From Boseongicola sp. SB0665_bin_10 (GTDB lineage: Bacteria > Pseudomonadota > Alphaproteobacteria > Rhodobacterales > Rhodobacteraceae): a stretch of 64,000 bases of DNA. Shown one piece after another: positions 35,965-45,151 of this stretch. Under the pieces are notes generated by a model. It did not search any database. It saw only the letters and a list, made by a program, of their open reading frames with translations, and was not told the origin of the DNA. Every line of letters begins with the position of its first letter. Position 1 is the first letter of the stretch. The stretch covers positions 1 to 64,000 of the forward strand of contig VXSG01000121.1 of assembly GCA_009838075.1 (NCBI GenBank), in the 5' to 3' direction. Made by a program: the position numbers and the translations under genes.

Positions 35965-36697
35965 ACCCAGGCTGAGCCGCCCGGTCCAGGTCGCCGAGTC
36001 GATCAAGGACTGGGTGGTCGCCGAGGGCCTGAAGGCCGGTGACCGCCTGCCTGGCGAGGCGGACTTGATCGTGCGCTTCGGCATGGCCAAGGGCACTATT
36101 CGCGAGGCGATGCGCATCCTGGAAGCCCAGGGCCTGATCAAGACGCGGACCGGCCCCGGCGGCGGCAGCTTCGTCCATGAAGTCAGCCGCGAGCGGGCCA
36201 AGGCGCTTCTCGGGAACTACTTCTTTTTCAAGAACCTGACCATCGGCGACATCTATCAGCTCCGGCTGACGCTGGAGCCGGAACTGGCCGCCTCGCTGGC
36301 GGGCAACCTGCCCGAGGATGTGCTGCAATTGCTTGAGAGGAACATTGCGCAATATTCCCGCCCAGCTCGCGATCTTGAAGAGGAGCGCGCCCAGCACGTG
36401 GCCTCGCTCAGGTTCCATGCCATCCTCGCGGAACAGGCCAGGAATCCGCTGCTTGGGTTTGTCATTGACTTCATGGTGAAGCTTCTCTCCGACCTGACCG
36501 TCTATCGCCGCCTCTATTCGCCGCCGAACATCGAACTTTGGCAGCAAGGCCACGACCACCAGAAAGCGCTTGTCAAGGCCCTGCGCGACGGCGATGCAGA
36601 CTGTGCCCGCGCGATCATGACCGATCATATGGAAACGGCATGGAAGCTCATGCGCCAGCAGGAAGTCGAAGTGCAAAACCGCTTCATTTCGGAGTGA
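35933..36697 (+). CDS. GntR-family regulator, FCD subfamily
   Basis: The product is 254 residues, TTG start at 35933 with GGGAGAAG just upstream, overlapping the ATPase gene by 32 bp. The winged helix is clear (QVAESIKDWVVAEGLKAGDR, then IVRFGMAKGTIREAMRILEA), followed by a helical FCD domain with LRFHAILAEQARNPLLGFVI. It is the last gene of the transporter operon and is therefore controlled by the same promoter, which carries the 18-bp-arm operator at 30441-30483. This fits feedback control by the transported ligand or its metabolite (inference). Confidence 0.88.
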   Translation: MPPVTTRSNTEPRLSRPVQVAESIKDWVVAEGLKAGDRLPGEADLIVRFGMAKGTIREAMRILEAQGLIKTRTGPGGGSFVHEVSRERAKALLGNYFFFKNLTIGDIYQLRLTLEPELAASLAGNLPEDVLQLLERNIAQYSRPARDLEEERAQHVASLRFHAILAEQARNPLLGFVIDFMVKLLSDLTVYRRLYSPPNIELWQQGHDHQKALVKALRDGDADCARAIMTDHMETAWKLMRQQEVEVQNRFISE

Positions 36698-36739
36698 ACA
36701 ACAAGGCGGGGCCGCATCGCACCTCTGCCTCGCCAGCCC

Positions 36740-36751
36740 GAAACCGGTTTC
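36740..36751. repeat. 12-bp palindrome after the GntR gene
   Basis: GAAACCGGTTTC is a perfect palindrome, and the overlapping GGTTTCCGGGAAACC is a second inverted repeat in the same 25 bp, 43-60 nt after the regulator stop. It could be the 3'-end hairpin of the operon; no U-tract follows. Confidence 0.35.
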
Positions 36752-36920
36752 CGGGAAACCTGCACCGCAGGCCCGCGCCCTGAAAGCGGGCTTGTCGAGG
36801 CTGAACCGATGCTCACCGCCCTCCGGAGAGGAATGACCGCCGGGCCCTTCGTCCTTGCGGTGCTGGCGGCAGTTCAGGGCGTGCAGGGCTTCTTGGCCGG
36901 GACTGATCCATGCCGCCTTG

Positions 36921-37060
36921 ATGGGGGCAGAGGCACCGGCCTTCGTGCTCGCCATAACCCAGACATGCGTGGCCAACGTGGTCTTCATCCTTGCCTCGTC
37001 GCCAGTCTTCGCCGCCGTCTTCAGCCGCATCTTCCTCGATGTGAAGCATCCGTGCGGATC
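36921..37060 (+). pseudogene. fragment of an EamA/DMT-family transporter gene
   Basis: One short frame encodes AFVLAITQTCVANVVFILAS and then SPVFAAVFSRIFL, which matches the second to third membrane helices of EamA (RhaT-type) exporters, where the phrase S-P-x-F-A-A-x-x-S-R-I-F-L is conserved. The 300-residue protein is otherwise absent: sequence before 36915 and after about 37065 does not continue it. Other frames in 36698-37436 give no family match. It is a decayed exporter remnant between two peptide-transporter operons. Confidence 0.55.
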
Positions 37061-37252
37061 CTTCGGTCAGGGCCATGTCACGACAGCACCTGGCATGGCG
37101 CCCGGATTGCCCGAAGTCGCCCGGAGCGACCTCGCCTGGCGAGACGACGTCGGATCATGCAGGTGCAGCGAACGGCAATCGTGTTCGCACGCCACATGTT
37201 GACCAGGCCGATTGCTGCGCCGCAGACGAATGGCGCCGCACAGTCGCGTGAA

Positions 37253-37280
37253 CGATCCTGGTCATGTCTTGCCAGGATCG
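37253..37280. promoter_or_regulatory. 9-bp inverted repeat upstream of the oligopeptide operon
   Basis: CGATCCTGG (37253-37261) and CCAGGATCG (37272-37280) are perfect inverted arms with a 10-nt spacer, about 157 nt before the OppA-like start. No T-run follows. The spacing of about two helical turns between arm centres suits a dimeric regulator; no regulator gene lies immediately adjacent. The rest of the 376-bp stretch 37061-37436 holds no gene I can support. Confidence 0.4.
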
Positions 37281-37436
37281 AATCGTGACCATAGCGTGTC
37301 AGTCAGGGGACCGAGGAGAATTCCGGGCGACAAGAACGCCGTTGCCGGGGAAACTTCAGTTCGCACCTTGTTTCGCTCCGCGCCGCAAGGGCGTGGTCCA
37401 CTGTGGACGGCAACCTCCAAAGGGAAAGAACTCTTC

Positions 37437-39065
37437 ATGAAGCCCAAGCCAAAGTTCTTCGCGGTCATGCTTCTGGGCATGACCGTCACTGCTGGTTCGG
37501 CCCATGCTGCCGGAACTCACCCTGTCACCGGCGAAGCGCTGGCCGAGCACCAGGTTTTCACGTACCGCGTCCTTGATGAACACAGCTCGGTCGATCCCCA
37601 GATCGTCGAGGATGTCTCTGGCTCCGACATTGTCCGCGACCTGTTCGAGGGGTTGATGAACCAGGATGCGCAAGGCCGCCTCGTTCCTGGCGTCGCCACT
37701 GGCTACTCCGTCAGCGACGACAGGCTCACCTACACCTTCACCCTTCGCGACGATGCCAAATGGTCGAATGGCGACCCGGTCGTGGCGGGCGATTTCGTCT
37801 ATGCCTGGAGACGGGCCGTGAACCCGGAACTGGCCTCGCCGTATTCCTGGTTCATGGAACTGATGTCGATCGTTAACGCCGCCCGGATCATCGCGGGCGA
37901 CGTGCCCGTGGACGAGCTTGGTGTGTCCGCCCAAGACGACGGGACGCTCGTCGTCAGCCTCGCGCAGCCGCTTCCCTACTTTCCGCAGATGGTCACGCAT
38001 GCCACCACGTTCCCGGTCAACCCTGCCGTTGTCGAGGCTCATGGCGCAGATTGGACAAATCCGGAAAACATCGTCTCGAACGGCGCCTACGTGTTGACCG
38101 AGCACATCCCGAACGAACGCTCGGTCCGCGAGAGGAATCCGATGTACTGGGATGCCGAAAACGTCATCCTCGAGAAGACCGTGGCCCTTGTCATCAACGA
38201 CGAGAACACCGCCCTGACACGCTGGCTCGCGGGCGAACTCGACCGGACAGAGGTGCCCGCCGGCCAGTTTCCGCGGCTGCGCAAGGAACATCCGGACGAG
38301 GCGATCAGCTTCCCGCGACTCTGCAATTACTACTATACGTTCAACCTTTCCGAGTCGGGGCCGGAAGCATTCAAGGACGTGCGCGTGCGCAAGGCGCTGG
38401 GGCTGGCGGTGGACCGCAGGATCATCACGGAGAACATCCTCGCCGGCGGTCAGATCGAGGCCTTCACCTTCACGCCGGCCGCCACCGCGAACTTCGAGGT
38501 GCCAGATGTCGAGATCGCATCGATGAGCCAGTCCGAGCGCGACGCAAGAGCAAGATCGCTGCTGGCGGAAGCAGGATACGGCCCGGACAATCCACTGAAG
38601 TTCGAAATGATTTACAACACCTCCGAGTCACACAAGAGAATCGCCGTGGCGATGAGCCAGATGTGGAAACAGAAACTCGGGGTCGAGACGACACTGGCGA
38701 ACAAGGAATGGAAAACATTCCTCGAAGTCCGAGCCAACCAGGACTTCGAGCTCGCCCGCGGTGCATGGTGCGGGGATTACAACGAAGCGTCGACCTTCCT
38801 CGATCTTCTGACCTCGCCCTCGGGCTACAACGACGGGAAGTACTCCAACGCCATGGTCGACGACCTGATGACCTCGGCCAAAACCGCCAACGACACCCAG
38901 GCAATCTACGCCAAGGTCGAGCAGGTGATTGCCGACGAGGTTCCCATCATCCCGATCTATCACTACGCCGGGGTCTACATGCTGGACAGCGACGTGGGCG
39001 GCTGGCCGATCAACAACATCGAACAGAACTGGTACTCGAAAGATCTGTACAAGATCGCGGATTGA
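37437..39065 (+). CDS. oppA: oligopeptide ABC transporter substrate-binding protein (OppA/MppA type)
   Basis: The product is 542 residues; AAAGGGAAAG lies shortly before ATG 37437. The signal peptide is about 1-24 (FFAVMLLGMTVTAGSAHA). The mature protein has the enterobacterial-type OppA pattern: DEHSSVDPQIVEDVSGSDIV, FEGLMNQDAQGRLVPGVATG and WSNGDPVVAGDFVYAWRRAV, then N-P-E-L-A-S-P-Y. This branch is distinct from the other two family-5 binding proteins in the window and binds oligopeptides. It starts a four-gene operon; a small hairpin at 39066-39080 follows. Confidence 0.92.
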   Translation: MKPKPKFFAVMLLGMTVTAGSAHAAGTHPVTGEALAEHQVFTYRVLDEHSSVDPQIVEDVSGSDIVRDLFEGLMNQDAQGRLVPGVATGYSVSDDRLTYTFTLRDDAKWSNGDPVVAGDFVYAWRRAVNPELASPYSWFMELMSIVNAARIIAGDVPVDELGVSAQDDGTLVVSLAQPLPYFPQMVTHATTFPVNPAVVEAHGADWTNPENIVSNGAYVLTEHIPNERSVRERNPMYWDAENVILEKTVALVINDENTALTRWLAGELDRTEVPAGQFPRLRKEHPDEAISFPRLCNYYYTFNLSESGPEAFKDVRVRKALGLAVDRRIITENILAGGQIEAFTFTPAATANFEVPDVEIASMSQSERDARARSLLAEAGYGPDNPLKFEMIYNTSESHKRIAVAMSQMWKQKLGVETTLANKEWKTFLEVRANQDFELARGAWCGDYNEASTFLDLLTSPSGYNDGKYSNAMVDDLMTSAKTANDTQAIYAKVEQVIADEVPIIPIYHYAGVYMLDSDVGGWPINNIEQNWYSKDLYKIAD

Positions 39066-39080
39066 CCGGATGCCATCCGG
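39066..39080 (+). repeat. small hairpin after the oppA-like gene
   Basis: CCGGAT (39066-39071) and ATCCGG (39075-39080) form a 6-bp stem with a 3-nt loop directly after the stop codon. It is one of several hairpins placed just after binding-protein genes in this window. Confidence 0.4.
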
Positions 39081-39125
39081 CCTGCGCCCATTCAGCGAGC
39101 GCCGGATAACGACCAGGGTTCAGGC

Positions 39126-40049
39126 ATGACCGCCTATATCGTCCGACGCGTGCTCGTGGCGGTGCCGACGCTGGTCATCCTGATCTTCGCGTGCTTTTTC
39201 CTCATGCAGGTTGCCCCCGGCGGCCCCTTCACCTCGGAAAGGCCCCTGCCGCCGCAGGTCCTGGCGAACATCGAGGCGCGCTACGGGCTTGACCAGCCGC
39301 TCTGGAAGCAAATGTGGGACTATCTCGTCGGCATAGTCACGCGCTTCGATTTCGGGCCGTCGTTCGCCTACAGGGACCGGGACGTGAATGACATCATCGC
39401 CCAGGGGTTTCCGGTGACCCTGACCTACGGGCTGATCTCGTTCGCCGTCGCAACGTTCGCGGGAATGGGCATCGGCGTTGCCGCAGCGGTCCGGCACAAC
39501 ACCTGGCTCGACTACATCGCGGTCGGGGCGACGTTCTCGGCCCAGGCGCTGCCGAACTTCGTGATGGCCCCGATCCTCGTCATCGTCTTCACCTGGCAAC
39601 TCGGCTGGCTGCCGGGCGGCGGCTGGAACGGCGGTCAGTGGCAATACTTGGTCATGCCGGTAATCGCGCTGTCGACGTCTTACGTGGCGTCGATCACACG
39701 GATCACGCGGTCGTCGATGCTTGAAACGCTCAATTCGGACTTCATCCGCACCGCCCGCGCGAAGGGGTTGCCGGAGCACAGGGTGATCTGGCGTCACGCG
39801 ATGAAACCGGCGATGCTGCCGGTGGTCAGCTACCTCGGGCCGACATTTGTTGCGATGATCACCGGTTCGGTCGTGATCGACGTCTATTTTTCCACCGGCG
39901 GGATTGGGCGGGCCTATGTCGACTCGGCATTGAACCGCGACTACGCGGTGATGCTCGGTGTCACGATCCTCTATGGCGGGCTGACCGTGCTTTTCAACCT
40001 TCTGGTGGACGTCGCCTATGCCTGGCTCGATCCGAAGATACGGTACTGA
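39126..40049 (+). CDS. oppB: oligopeptide ABC transporter permease (OppB)
   Basis: The product is 307 residues. It starts YIVRRVLVAVPTLVILIFAC, has APGGPFTSERPLPPQVLANI (typical of OppB rather than DppB), a coupling loop FIRTARAKGLPEHRVIWRHA and ends AWLDPKIRY. It has six membrane segments. It lies 60 nt after the OppA-like gene; one base separates its stop from the oppC ATG. Confidence 0.92.
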   Translation: MTAYIVRRVLVAVPTLVILIFACFFLMQVAPGGPFTSERPLPPQVLANIEARYGLDQPLWKQMWDYLVGIVTRFDFGPSFAYRDRDVNDIIAQGFPVTLTYGLISFAVATFAGMGIGVAAAVRHNTWLDYIAVGATFSAQALPNFVMAPILVIVFTWQLGWLPGGGWNGGQWQYLVMPVIALSTSYVASITRITRSSMLETLNSDFIRTARAKGLPEHRVIWRHAMKPAMLPVVSYLGPTFVAMITGSVVIDVYFSTGGIGRAYVDSALNRDYAVMLGVTILYGGLTVLFNLLVDVAYAWLDPKIRY

Positions 40050-40050
40050 G

Positions 40051-40983
40051 ATGGTCCATCGCACCGAGCAGTCCGAACGGATCATCGAAGCGCTCGCCGA
40101 AGGCGAGGCGATCCGCGGCCGGTCGTTGTGGGAAGACGCCAGGCGGCGGTTCTTCCGGAACAATGCTGCGGTCGGGGCGCTCATCTGCCTCGGCCTCGTG
40201 TTGCTCTTCACCGTCGTCGGTCCGCTCTTCTCCCAGTGGTCGATCGAGGAGATCGACTGGGCGCGCATGGGCGACATCGCGACCGAAGGCCATCCGTCCG
40301 TCGAAAGCGGGCATTACTTCGGTCTCGACGGGCTTGGCCGCGACCTTTACGCCCGGACGATCCAGGCGACCCGCACGTCGCTGATCGTCGGCGTGATCGG
40401 GGCCTTTGTCGCGGTGGTGATAGGTACGCTCTATGGCGCATTCGCGGGCTTTGTCGGCGGCTGGGTGGACAACGTCATGATGCGCGCGGTCGATGTCCTC
40501 ATCTCGATTCCATACATGTTCATCATCATCCTTCTGATGGTGATGTTCGAGCGATCCTTCTTCATGCTATTTGTAGGGATAGGGATTGTCTCTTGGCTCG
40601 ACATGTCCCGGATCGTGCGGGGCCAGACGCTCAGCCTGAAAAACCGCGAATTCGTCGAGGCCGCGACCACCGCCGGAGTCGGTCGGTTCACCATCATCCT
40701 GCGGCACATCATACCGAACCTCCTGGGCATCGTCGTGGTCTACGCAACGCTGCTGGTTCCGTTGATGATTCTCGTGGAATCCTTCATCTCGTTCCTCGGA
40801 CTCGGCGTGCAGGAACCCAACACGTCGCTTGGCGCATTGATCTCCGAAGGGGCCGGGACGGTGCTCTACGGCACGCCCTGGCAGATCGCATGTCCGATAT
40901 TCTTCTTCCTCGTCACGATCATCTCGCTCTTCTTCGTGGGCGACGGGCTTCGTGACGCCCTTGACCCCAAGGACCGCGGATGA
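40051..40983 (+). CDS. oppC: oligopeptide ABC transporter permease (OppC)
   Basis: The product is 310 residues from ATG 40051. A soluble N-terminal arm with [20 protein letters not shown] precedes the first membrane helix, as in OppC. Family blocks are [20 protein letters not shown], coupling loop [20 protein letters not shown] and [20 protein letters not shown]. Inner-membrane partner of OppB. Its stop overlaps the ATG of the fused ATPase (ATGA). Confidence 0.92.
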   Translation: MVHRTEQSERIIEALAEGEAIRGRSLWEDARRRFFRNNAAVGALICLGLVLLFTVVGPLFSQWSIEEIDWARMGDIATEGHPSVESGHYFGLDGLGRDLYARTIQATRTSLIVGVIGAFVAVVIGTLYGAFAGFVGGWVDNVMMRAVDVLISIPYMFIIILLMVMFERSFFMLFVGIGIVSWLDMSRIVRGQTLSLKNREFVEAATTAGVGRFTIILRHIIPNLLGIVVVYATLLVPLMILVESFISFLGLGVQEPNTSLGALISEGAGTVLYGTPWQIACPIFFFLVTIISLFFVGDGLRDALDPKDRG

Positions 40984-42815
40984 GTGTCATCGAAGTCACG
41001 AACCTTTCGGTCTCCTTCGACACGCAGGACGGTGCCGTGGAGGCGGTCAAGGATGTCAGCTTTCACATTGATCGCGGCGAATGCCTCGGGATCGTCGGCG
41101 AGTCGGGGGCTGGGAAGAGCCAGACTTTCCTCGCCGCCATGGGGCTTCTGGCCAACAACGGACGCACGAGCGGGTCGGTCCGGTTTGGCGGGCGTGAGCT
41201 TCTGGGCCTCACGCCAAAGGAGGCGAACCGGGTGCGCGGCGCCGAACTGGCGATGATCTTCCAGGATCCGCTGACCGCCCTGACCCCGCATCTGACGGTT
41301 GCGCAGCAAATGGCCGAAGTGTTGTCGACGCACCGCGGAACAAGGGGGGCGGACGCCGAGCGCATCTGCCTCGAATGGCTCGAACGGGTGCAGATCGCGG
41401 AGGCAAAGCGACGGCTTCGGCAGTATCCGCATGAGCTGTCTGGCGGGATGCGTCAGCGGGTAATGATCGCGATGGCGATGCTCTGCTCGCCAAAACTCCT
41501 CATCGCTGACGAACCGACCACCGCCCTCGACGCAACTGTGCAGGCGGAAATCCTCGACCTCATGGCAAGGCTCCAGGCGGAAGAGAATACCGCAATCGCG
41601 CTCATAACCCATGACATGGGTGTGGTGGCGCGGATGTGCGACCGCGTGGAAGTGATGCGGCTGGGGGCCTTTGTCGAATCCGGGAATGTCGAGGACATCT
41701 TCCACGCACCGCAACACGACCACACCAAGATGCTTCTCGATTCGATGCCCAGACTTGATCAGGCAAAGCCGCAAGCTTCGCCGGAGGTCATGTCGACGGG
41801 CGCGATCCTGAAGGTCCGCGACTTGAAGGTGAACTTTCCCATCAAGCTCGACCGCGGGCTGTTCGGACGCGCAGCAATTCTCCGCGCCGTGGATGGGGTC
41901 AGCTTCGATCTTGCCCCGGGCGAGACACTCGGCATCGTCGGTGAATCGGGGGGCGGCAAATCGACACTGGCTCGCGCAGTACTGCGACTCCTGCCGGAAA
42001 CCCACGGGTCGGTCACTTGGCTCGGCAAGGAGCTTACTATGCTGGAGGGGAAAGCTCTCACCAAGGAACGGCGAAACCTTCAGATTGTCTTCCAGGACCC
42101 TTTGGCAAGCCTCAATCCCCGAATGACGATCTCCGCGTCCATCGCAGAACCCCTGCGGACGTTCCAACCCACGCTGACGTCCCGTGAGCGCAAGATCAAG
42201 GTTGCCGAAATGATGGAACGTGTGGGACTCGACCAACGGATGATCAACCGCTACCCACACGAACTGTCGGGTGGTCAAAACCAGCGAGTCGGGATCGCGC
42301 GGGCAATGATCAATCGCCCAAAGCTCGTGATCTGCGATGAGGCGGTCTCCGCCCTCGATGTCTCGATCCAGTCCCAGATCATCGAGCTGCTGAAAGAGCT
42401 TCAGGCCGACATGGGCCTTTCCATGCTCTTCATCAGTCACGATCTCTCGGTGGTGCGCGACATCTCCCATCGGATCATGGTGCTCTACCTCGGTCAGGTC
42501 GTCGAACTCGCCGGACGCGACGCGCTATACTCGGCGCCCGAGCACCCTTATACACGTATGCTCATCTCCGCTGCGCCGATTCCGGACCCCCGGGTTGAGA
42601 GGACACGGAACCGAATCCGGATTCCCGGAGAGCTGTCCTCGCCGCTCGAACCGGCAGCCGCCCTCCGGTTTCTGCCATCCAGACGCGGGCAGCCTGACTA
42701 CAGACCAAGGCTTCAGGAAGTCAGGCCGGGCCACTGGGTGGCAGAGCACGATACGCTGGAGGCGATCCTCGCTGCCAGGGCAAGCTCTGGAATGCCCCGC
42801 GCAGCAGTGGACTGA
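40980..42815 (+). CDS. oligopeptide ABC transporter ATPase, fused OppD-OppF
   Basis: The product is 611 residues with two ATPase domains. Domain 1 (about 1-265) has [31 protein letters not shown] and [16 protein letters not shown]. Domain 2 (about 275-560) has [32 protein letters not shown] and [16 protein letters not shown]. The tail resembles the oligopeptide C-domain ([20 protein letters not shown], later [12 protein letters not shown]) but all of its usual Cys residues are absent. A single chain replaces the separate OppD and OppF. It ends the operon; IS remnant sequence starts within about 100 bp. Confidence 0.9.
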   Translation: MSVIEVTNLSVSFDTQDGAVEAVKDVSFHIDRGECLGIVGESGAGKSQTFLAAMGLLANNGRTSGSVRFGGRELLGLTPKEANRVRGAELAMIFQDPLTALTPHLTVAQQMAEVLSTHRGTRGADAERICLEWLERVQIAEAKRRLRQYPHELSGGMRQRVMIAMAMLCSPKLLIADEPTTALDATVQAEILDLMARLQAEENTAIALITHDMGVVARMCDRVEVMRLGAFVESGNVEDIFHAPQHDHTKMLLDSMPRLDQAKPQASPEVMSTGAILKVRDLKVNFPIKLDRGLFGRAAILRAVDGVSFDLAPGETLGIVGESGGGKSTLARAVLRLLPETHGSVTWLGKELTMLEGKALTKERRNLQIVFQDPLASLNPRMTISASIAEPLRTFQPTLTSRERKIKVAEMMERVGLDQRMINRYPHELSGGQNQRVGIARAMINRPKLVICDEAVSALDVSIQSQIIELLKELQADMGLSMLFISHDLSVVRDISHRIMVLYLGQVVELAGRDALYSAPEHPYTRMLISAAPIPDPRVERTRNRIRIPGELSSPLEPAAALRFLPSRRGQPDYRPRLQEVRPGHWVAEHDTLEAILAARASSGMPRAAVD

Positions 42816-42859
42816 GGCACTTGCCGAACGGACCTCCGTGGCGCCATCCAAAATGCAAA

Positions 42860-43330
42860 CGCTGCGGACCGCACGCTTCCGGGCCGAAGTGCCGGATTCC
42901 GGTCTCGGACACCATTTATGGCCAAACTGGGAACCAACCGCGGCGGCGCCCGGTTTCTCGACTTTCCCGACGGGCAGACGCGCCTCAACGAGGCAAGGGT
43001 GGCCGAGGCGACTCGCTGGGACGGGCTTCGGGGGATCGTAACATGGGGCTGCGACCAGGACCATCCGCGCGTCCCGGCCATCCAGGGATGCAGGCCGCCG
43101 GAGATCGTGGCCTGCTTCCACGCGAACAGGCGCGACCTGAGGATCCGACCGGTCTCTCGCTGGAAGGAGCGCCGGGTTCAGGCGCACATTGCCTTCCGCT
43201 TCATGGCACTTTGCTGCCTTCAGCACATGCGCCACCATTTGGCAGTCCAAGAGCACCGGATGAGCCCGGACCGGATCCCGCAGATGCAGGGCGGGCTGCA
43301 AGTCTGGGCTGGACATGCGACTGCGGGCAC
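42860..43330 (+). pseudogene. IS1634/IS4-like transposase, C-terminal fragment (second remnant)
   Basis: On the plus strand the frame from about 42918 encodes RFLDFPDGQTRLNEARVAEA, T-R-W-D-G-L-R-G-I-V-T, then IVACFHANRRDLRIRPVSRW, RVQAHIAFRFMALCCLQHMR and MSPDRIPQMQG. This is the catalytic C-terminal segment of an IS4-superfamily transposase of the IS1634/IS1549 kind (family phrases W-D-G-x-x-G, LRIRPV and V-x-A-H-I). The N-terminus is missing and the frame runs on past the domain without the normal end. It is not a copy of the fragment at 16795-17690. The remaining 43331-43517 holds nothing recognisable. Confidence 0.68.
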
Positions 43331-43517
43331 GCCCGGCACTGGATCAGGAGCGGCCGCTGCCGGCACGGCTGAAGGCCGTTTCTGCGGAGTTCGGTCCGCA
43401 GCGTCCGAAGCTGGAGATCGGCGCAGCAAGAGGCCCAGAATCGATCAAGAGTCCCTTTGGCATTCCTTGCCATGCACAAACTTGCAAGCTTGCCCGGGAC
43501 GACAAATTACCAGCCGG

Positions 43518-45089
43518 TCAATTCACGTCCTTCTTGCAATCCCGTGGGAACTGCGGAGGCGTAACAGGGACATAAGGAAATCGCCCGCGTTGCTTTGTCG
43601 CGGTCGTGCTTGGGTCGGTGCCGCCGCGGACATAGACCTTCCCGGGGTCATAGTCGGGGCCGAAGTCCCAGCTCGGAAACCGCCCGTGCTTCATGGCGTC
43701 TTGGACATAGAGACGTTTGCGTTGCGACGCACGGATGCGGTCTTGAAGGTCCGCCTCGTCCCAGCGGTCCATCATGGCCACGAACATGCGGTCGATCTGA
43801 TCCTGATGTTCCGGGACCTTGGCCAGGTTGGTCAGTTCGAGGGGATCCTCCGCCACGTCGAAGAACATCTTGGGATCGGTGGACGTGTAGACCAGCTTCT
43901 TTGTCCCCTCGATCATGATGAACGCCGGGCCATGGAGGCTCTCGCCAGTGGATTCGACAAGGACCTGGTCGTCGGGTCCGCATCGCTCGGGCCGGTCAAA
44001 CAGGCTTTGGCCATCGCGCGGTGCGACGAAATCGTCGAAGGTTCCGCCGCTGGCAATGTCGGTAAGGGTGGGCAGCAGGTCGACCAGCGATGCCAGAGCC
44101 TCTTCCCGGTGACCCGCCTTGACGCCGGGGCCGTGCATGATCATCGGCACACGCAGCGAAGCCTCGTAGGGGTTGAACTTGAACCACATGCCGCGCTCGC
44201 CCAGCATCTCGCCGTGGTCCGAGGTCAGGAAGACGTAGGTGTTATGAAGCTGCCCGATACCTTCCAGCGTTTCGATCAACCCGCCGACCAATTCGTCGAT
44301 GTGCGTGACCATCGCGAAGTAGGCGCGGCGCGCGTTGTAAAGCTGTTCGGGGGTGATCTCGAATTCGTCCTGACGGATCGTCATGAAATAGCGCTGCGAC
44401 CAGGGATCCCTATCCTCGTAGGGAATGTAGGGCACTTCGGGTTCCGGTATGTCGCGGCCTTCGTACATGTCCCAGTACTTTCGGCCTGCGACGAAGGGGT
44501 TGTGCGGTTGGGTGAACGAGACGTGCAGCATGAACGGTCGATCGTCCGTTGACCTTGCGTGGTCATACAGCTCTTGCCGCGCAGCGATGAACACCTCTTC
44601 GTCGTAATCGAGTTGCAGGTTCCGCTGGCAATGGCCTGCCTCGACAACGCTCAGAAGGCTCATCACCGAGGGCGCATAGGCCTCATCCGTCCTGTCCCAA
44701 TCCATGGTCCAGGCGAAGTCCGACGGGTAGATGTCGGTGGTCAGGCGTTCCTCGAACCCGTGCAGCTGGTCCGGTCCGACAAAGTGCATCTTGCCCGACA
44801 GCGTGGTCTTGTAACCAAGGGTTCGCAGGTAGTGGGCATAGGTCGGCTCGGACGGCAAGAACTCGGCCCCGTTGTCAAAGACTCCAATGTCCGACGGCAG
44901 GCGCCCGGTCATCATCGAGGCGCGCGAGGGCCCGCAGACCGGGTTGTTGCAGTAGCTGTTGGCAAAGGTCGTCCCGTCTTCGGCCATCTTGTCGATGTTC
45001 GGCGTGATCGCGTAGGGCTTGCCATAGGCAGACAGGCAAAGCGCGGTCATCTGGTCCGCCTGGATGACGAGGATGTTGGGGCGTGTCAT
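43518..45089 (-). CDS. sulfatase, choline-sulfatase (BetC) like, copy 1
   Basis: The product is 523 residues. It begins MTRPNILVIQADQMTALCLS, with the calcium-site Asp pattern, and has the formylglycine motif CGPSR at 52-56 followed by A-S-M-M-T-G-R. LTSDHGEMLGERGMWFKFNP and the C-terminal arm (DRIRASQRKRLYVQDAMKHG) follow choline-sulfatase layout. Cys52 must be converted to formylglycine by a maturase that is not in this window. No signal peptide is seen, so it acts in the cytoplasm on an imported sulfate ester, consistent with the TRAP transporter encoded upstream on the same strand. Confidence 0.88.
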   Translation of the reverse strand: MTRPNILVIQADQMTALCLSAYGKPYAITPNIDKMAEDGTTFANSYCNNPVCGPSRASMMTGRLPSDIGVFDNGAEFLPSEPTYAHYLRTLGYKTTLSGKMHFVGPDQLHGFEERLTTDIYPSDFAWTMDWDRTDEAYAPSVMSLLSVVEAGHCQRNLQLDYDEEVFIAARQELYDHARSTDDRPFMLHVSFTQPHNPFVAGRKYWDMYEGRDIPEPEVPYIPYEDRDPWSQRYFMTIRQDEFEITPEQLYNARRAYFAMVTHIDELVGGLIETLEGIGQLHNTYVFLTSDHGEMLGERGMWFKFNPYEASLRVPMIMHGPGVKAGHREEALASLVDLLPTLTDIASGGTFDDFVAPRDGQSLFDRPERCGPDDQVLVESTGESLHGPAFIMIEGTKKLVYTSTDPKMFFDVAEDPLELTNLAKVPEHQDQIDRMFVAMMDRWDEADLQDRIRASQRKRLYVQDAMKHGRFPSWDFGPDYDPGKVYVRGGTDPSTTATKQRGRFPYVPVTPPQFPRDCKKDVN

Positions 45090-45110
45090 GGGTTTCCCTG
45101 CACATGGATA

Positions 45111-45136
45111 TCCGCCCGGACGCCGGCCCGGGCGGA
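45111..45136 (-). terminator. intercistronic GC-rich hairpin after the TAXI binding-protein gene
   Basis: Arms TCCGCCCGG (45111-45119) and CCGGGCGGA (45128-45136) form a 9-bp stem with an 8-nt loop, between the TAXI binding-protein stop (45152) and the sulfatase start (45089). There is no U-tract; it likely tunes expression of the sulfatase relative to the binding protein. Confidence 0.55.
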
Positions 45137-45151
45137 CTTGTGAGTGATGAA

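Noticed and set aside
37253-37280. Reading the 9-bp inverted repeat as a terminator
   Set aside because: No T-run follows on either strand and no gene ends nearby; an operator-like role is more plausible.
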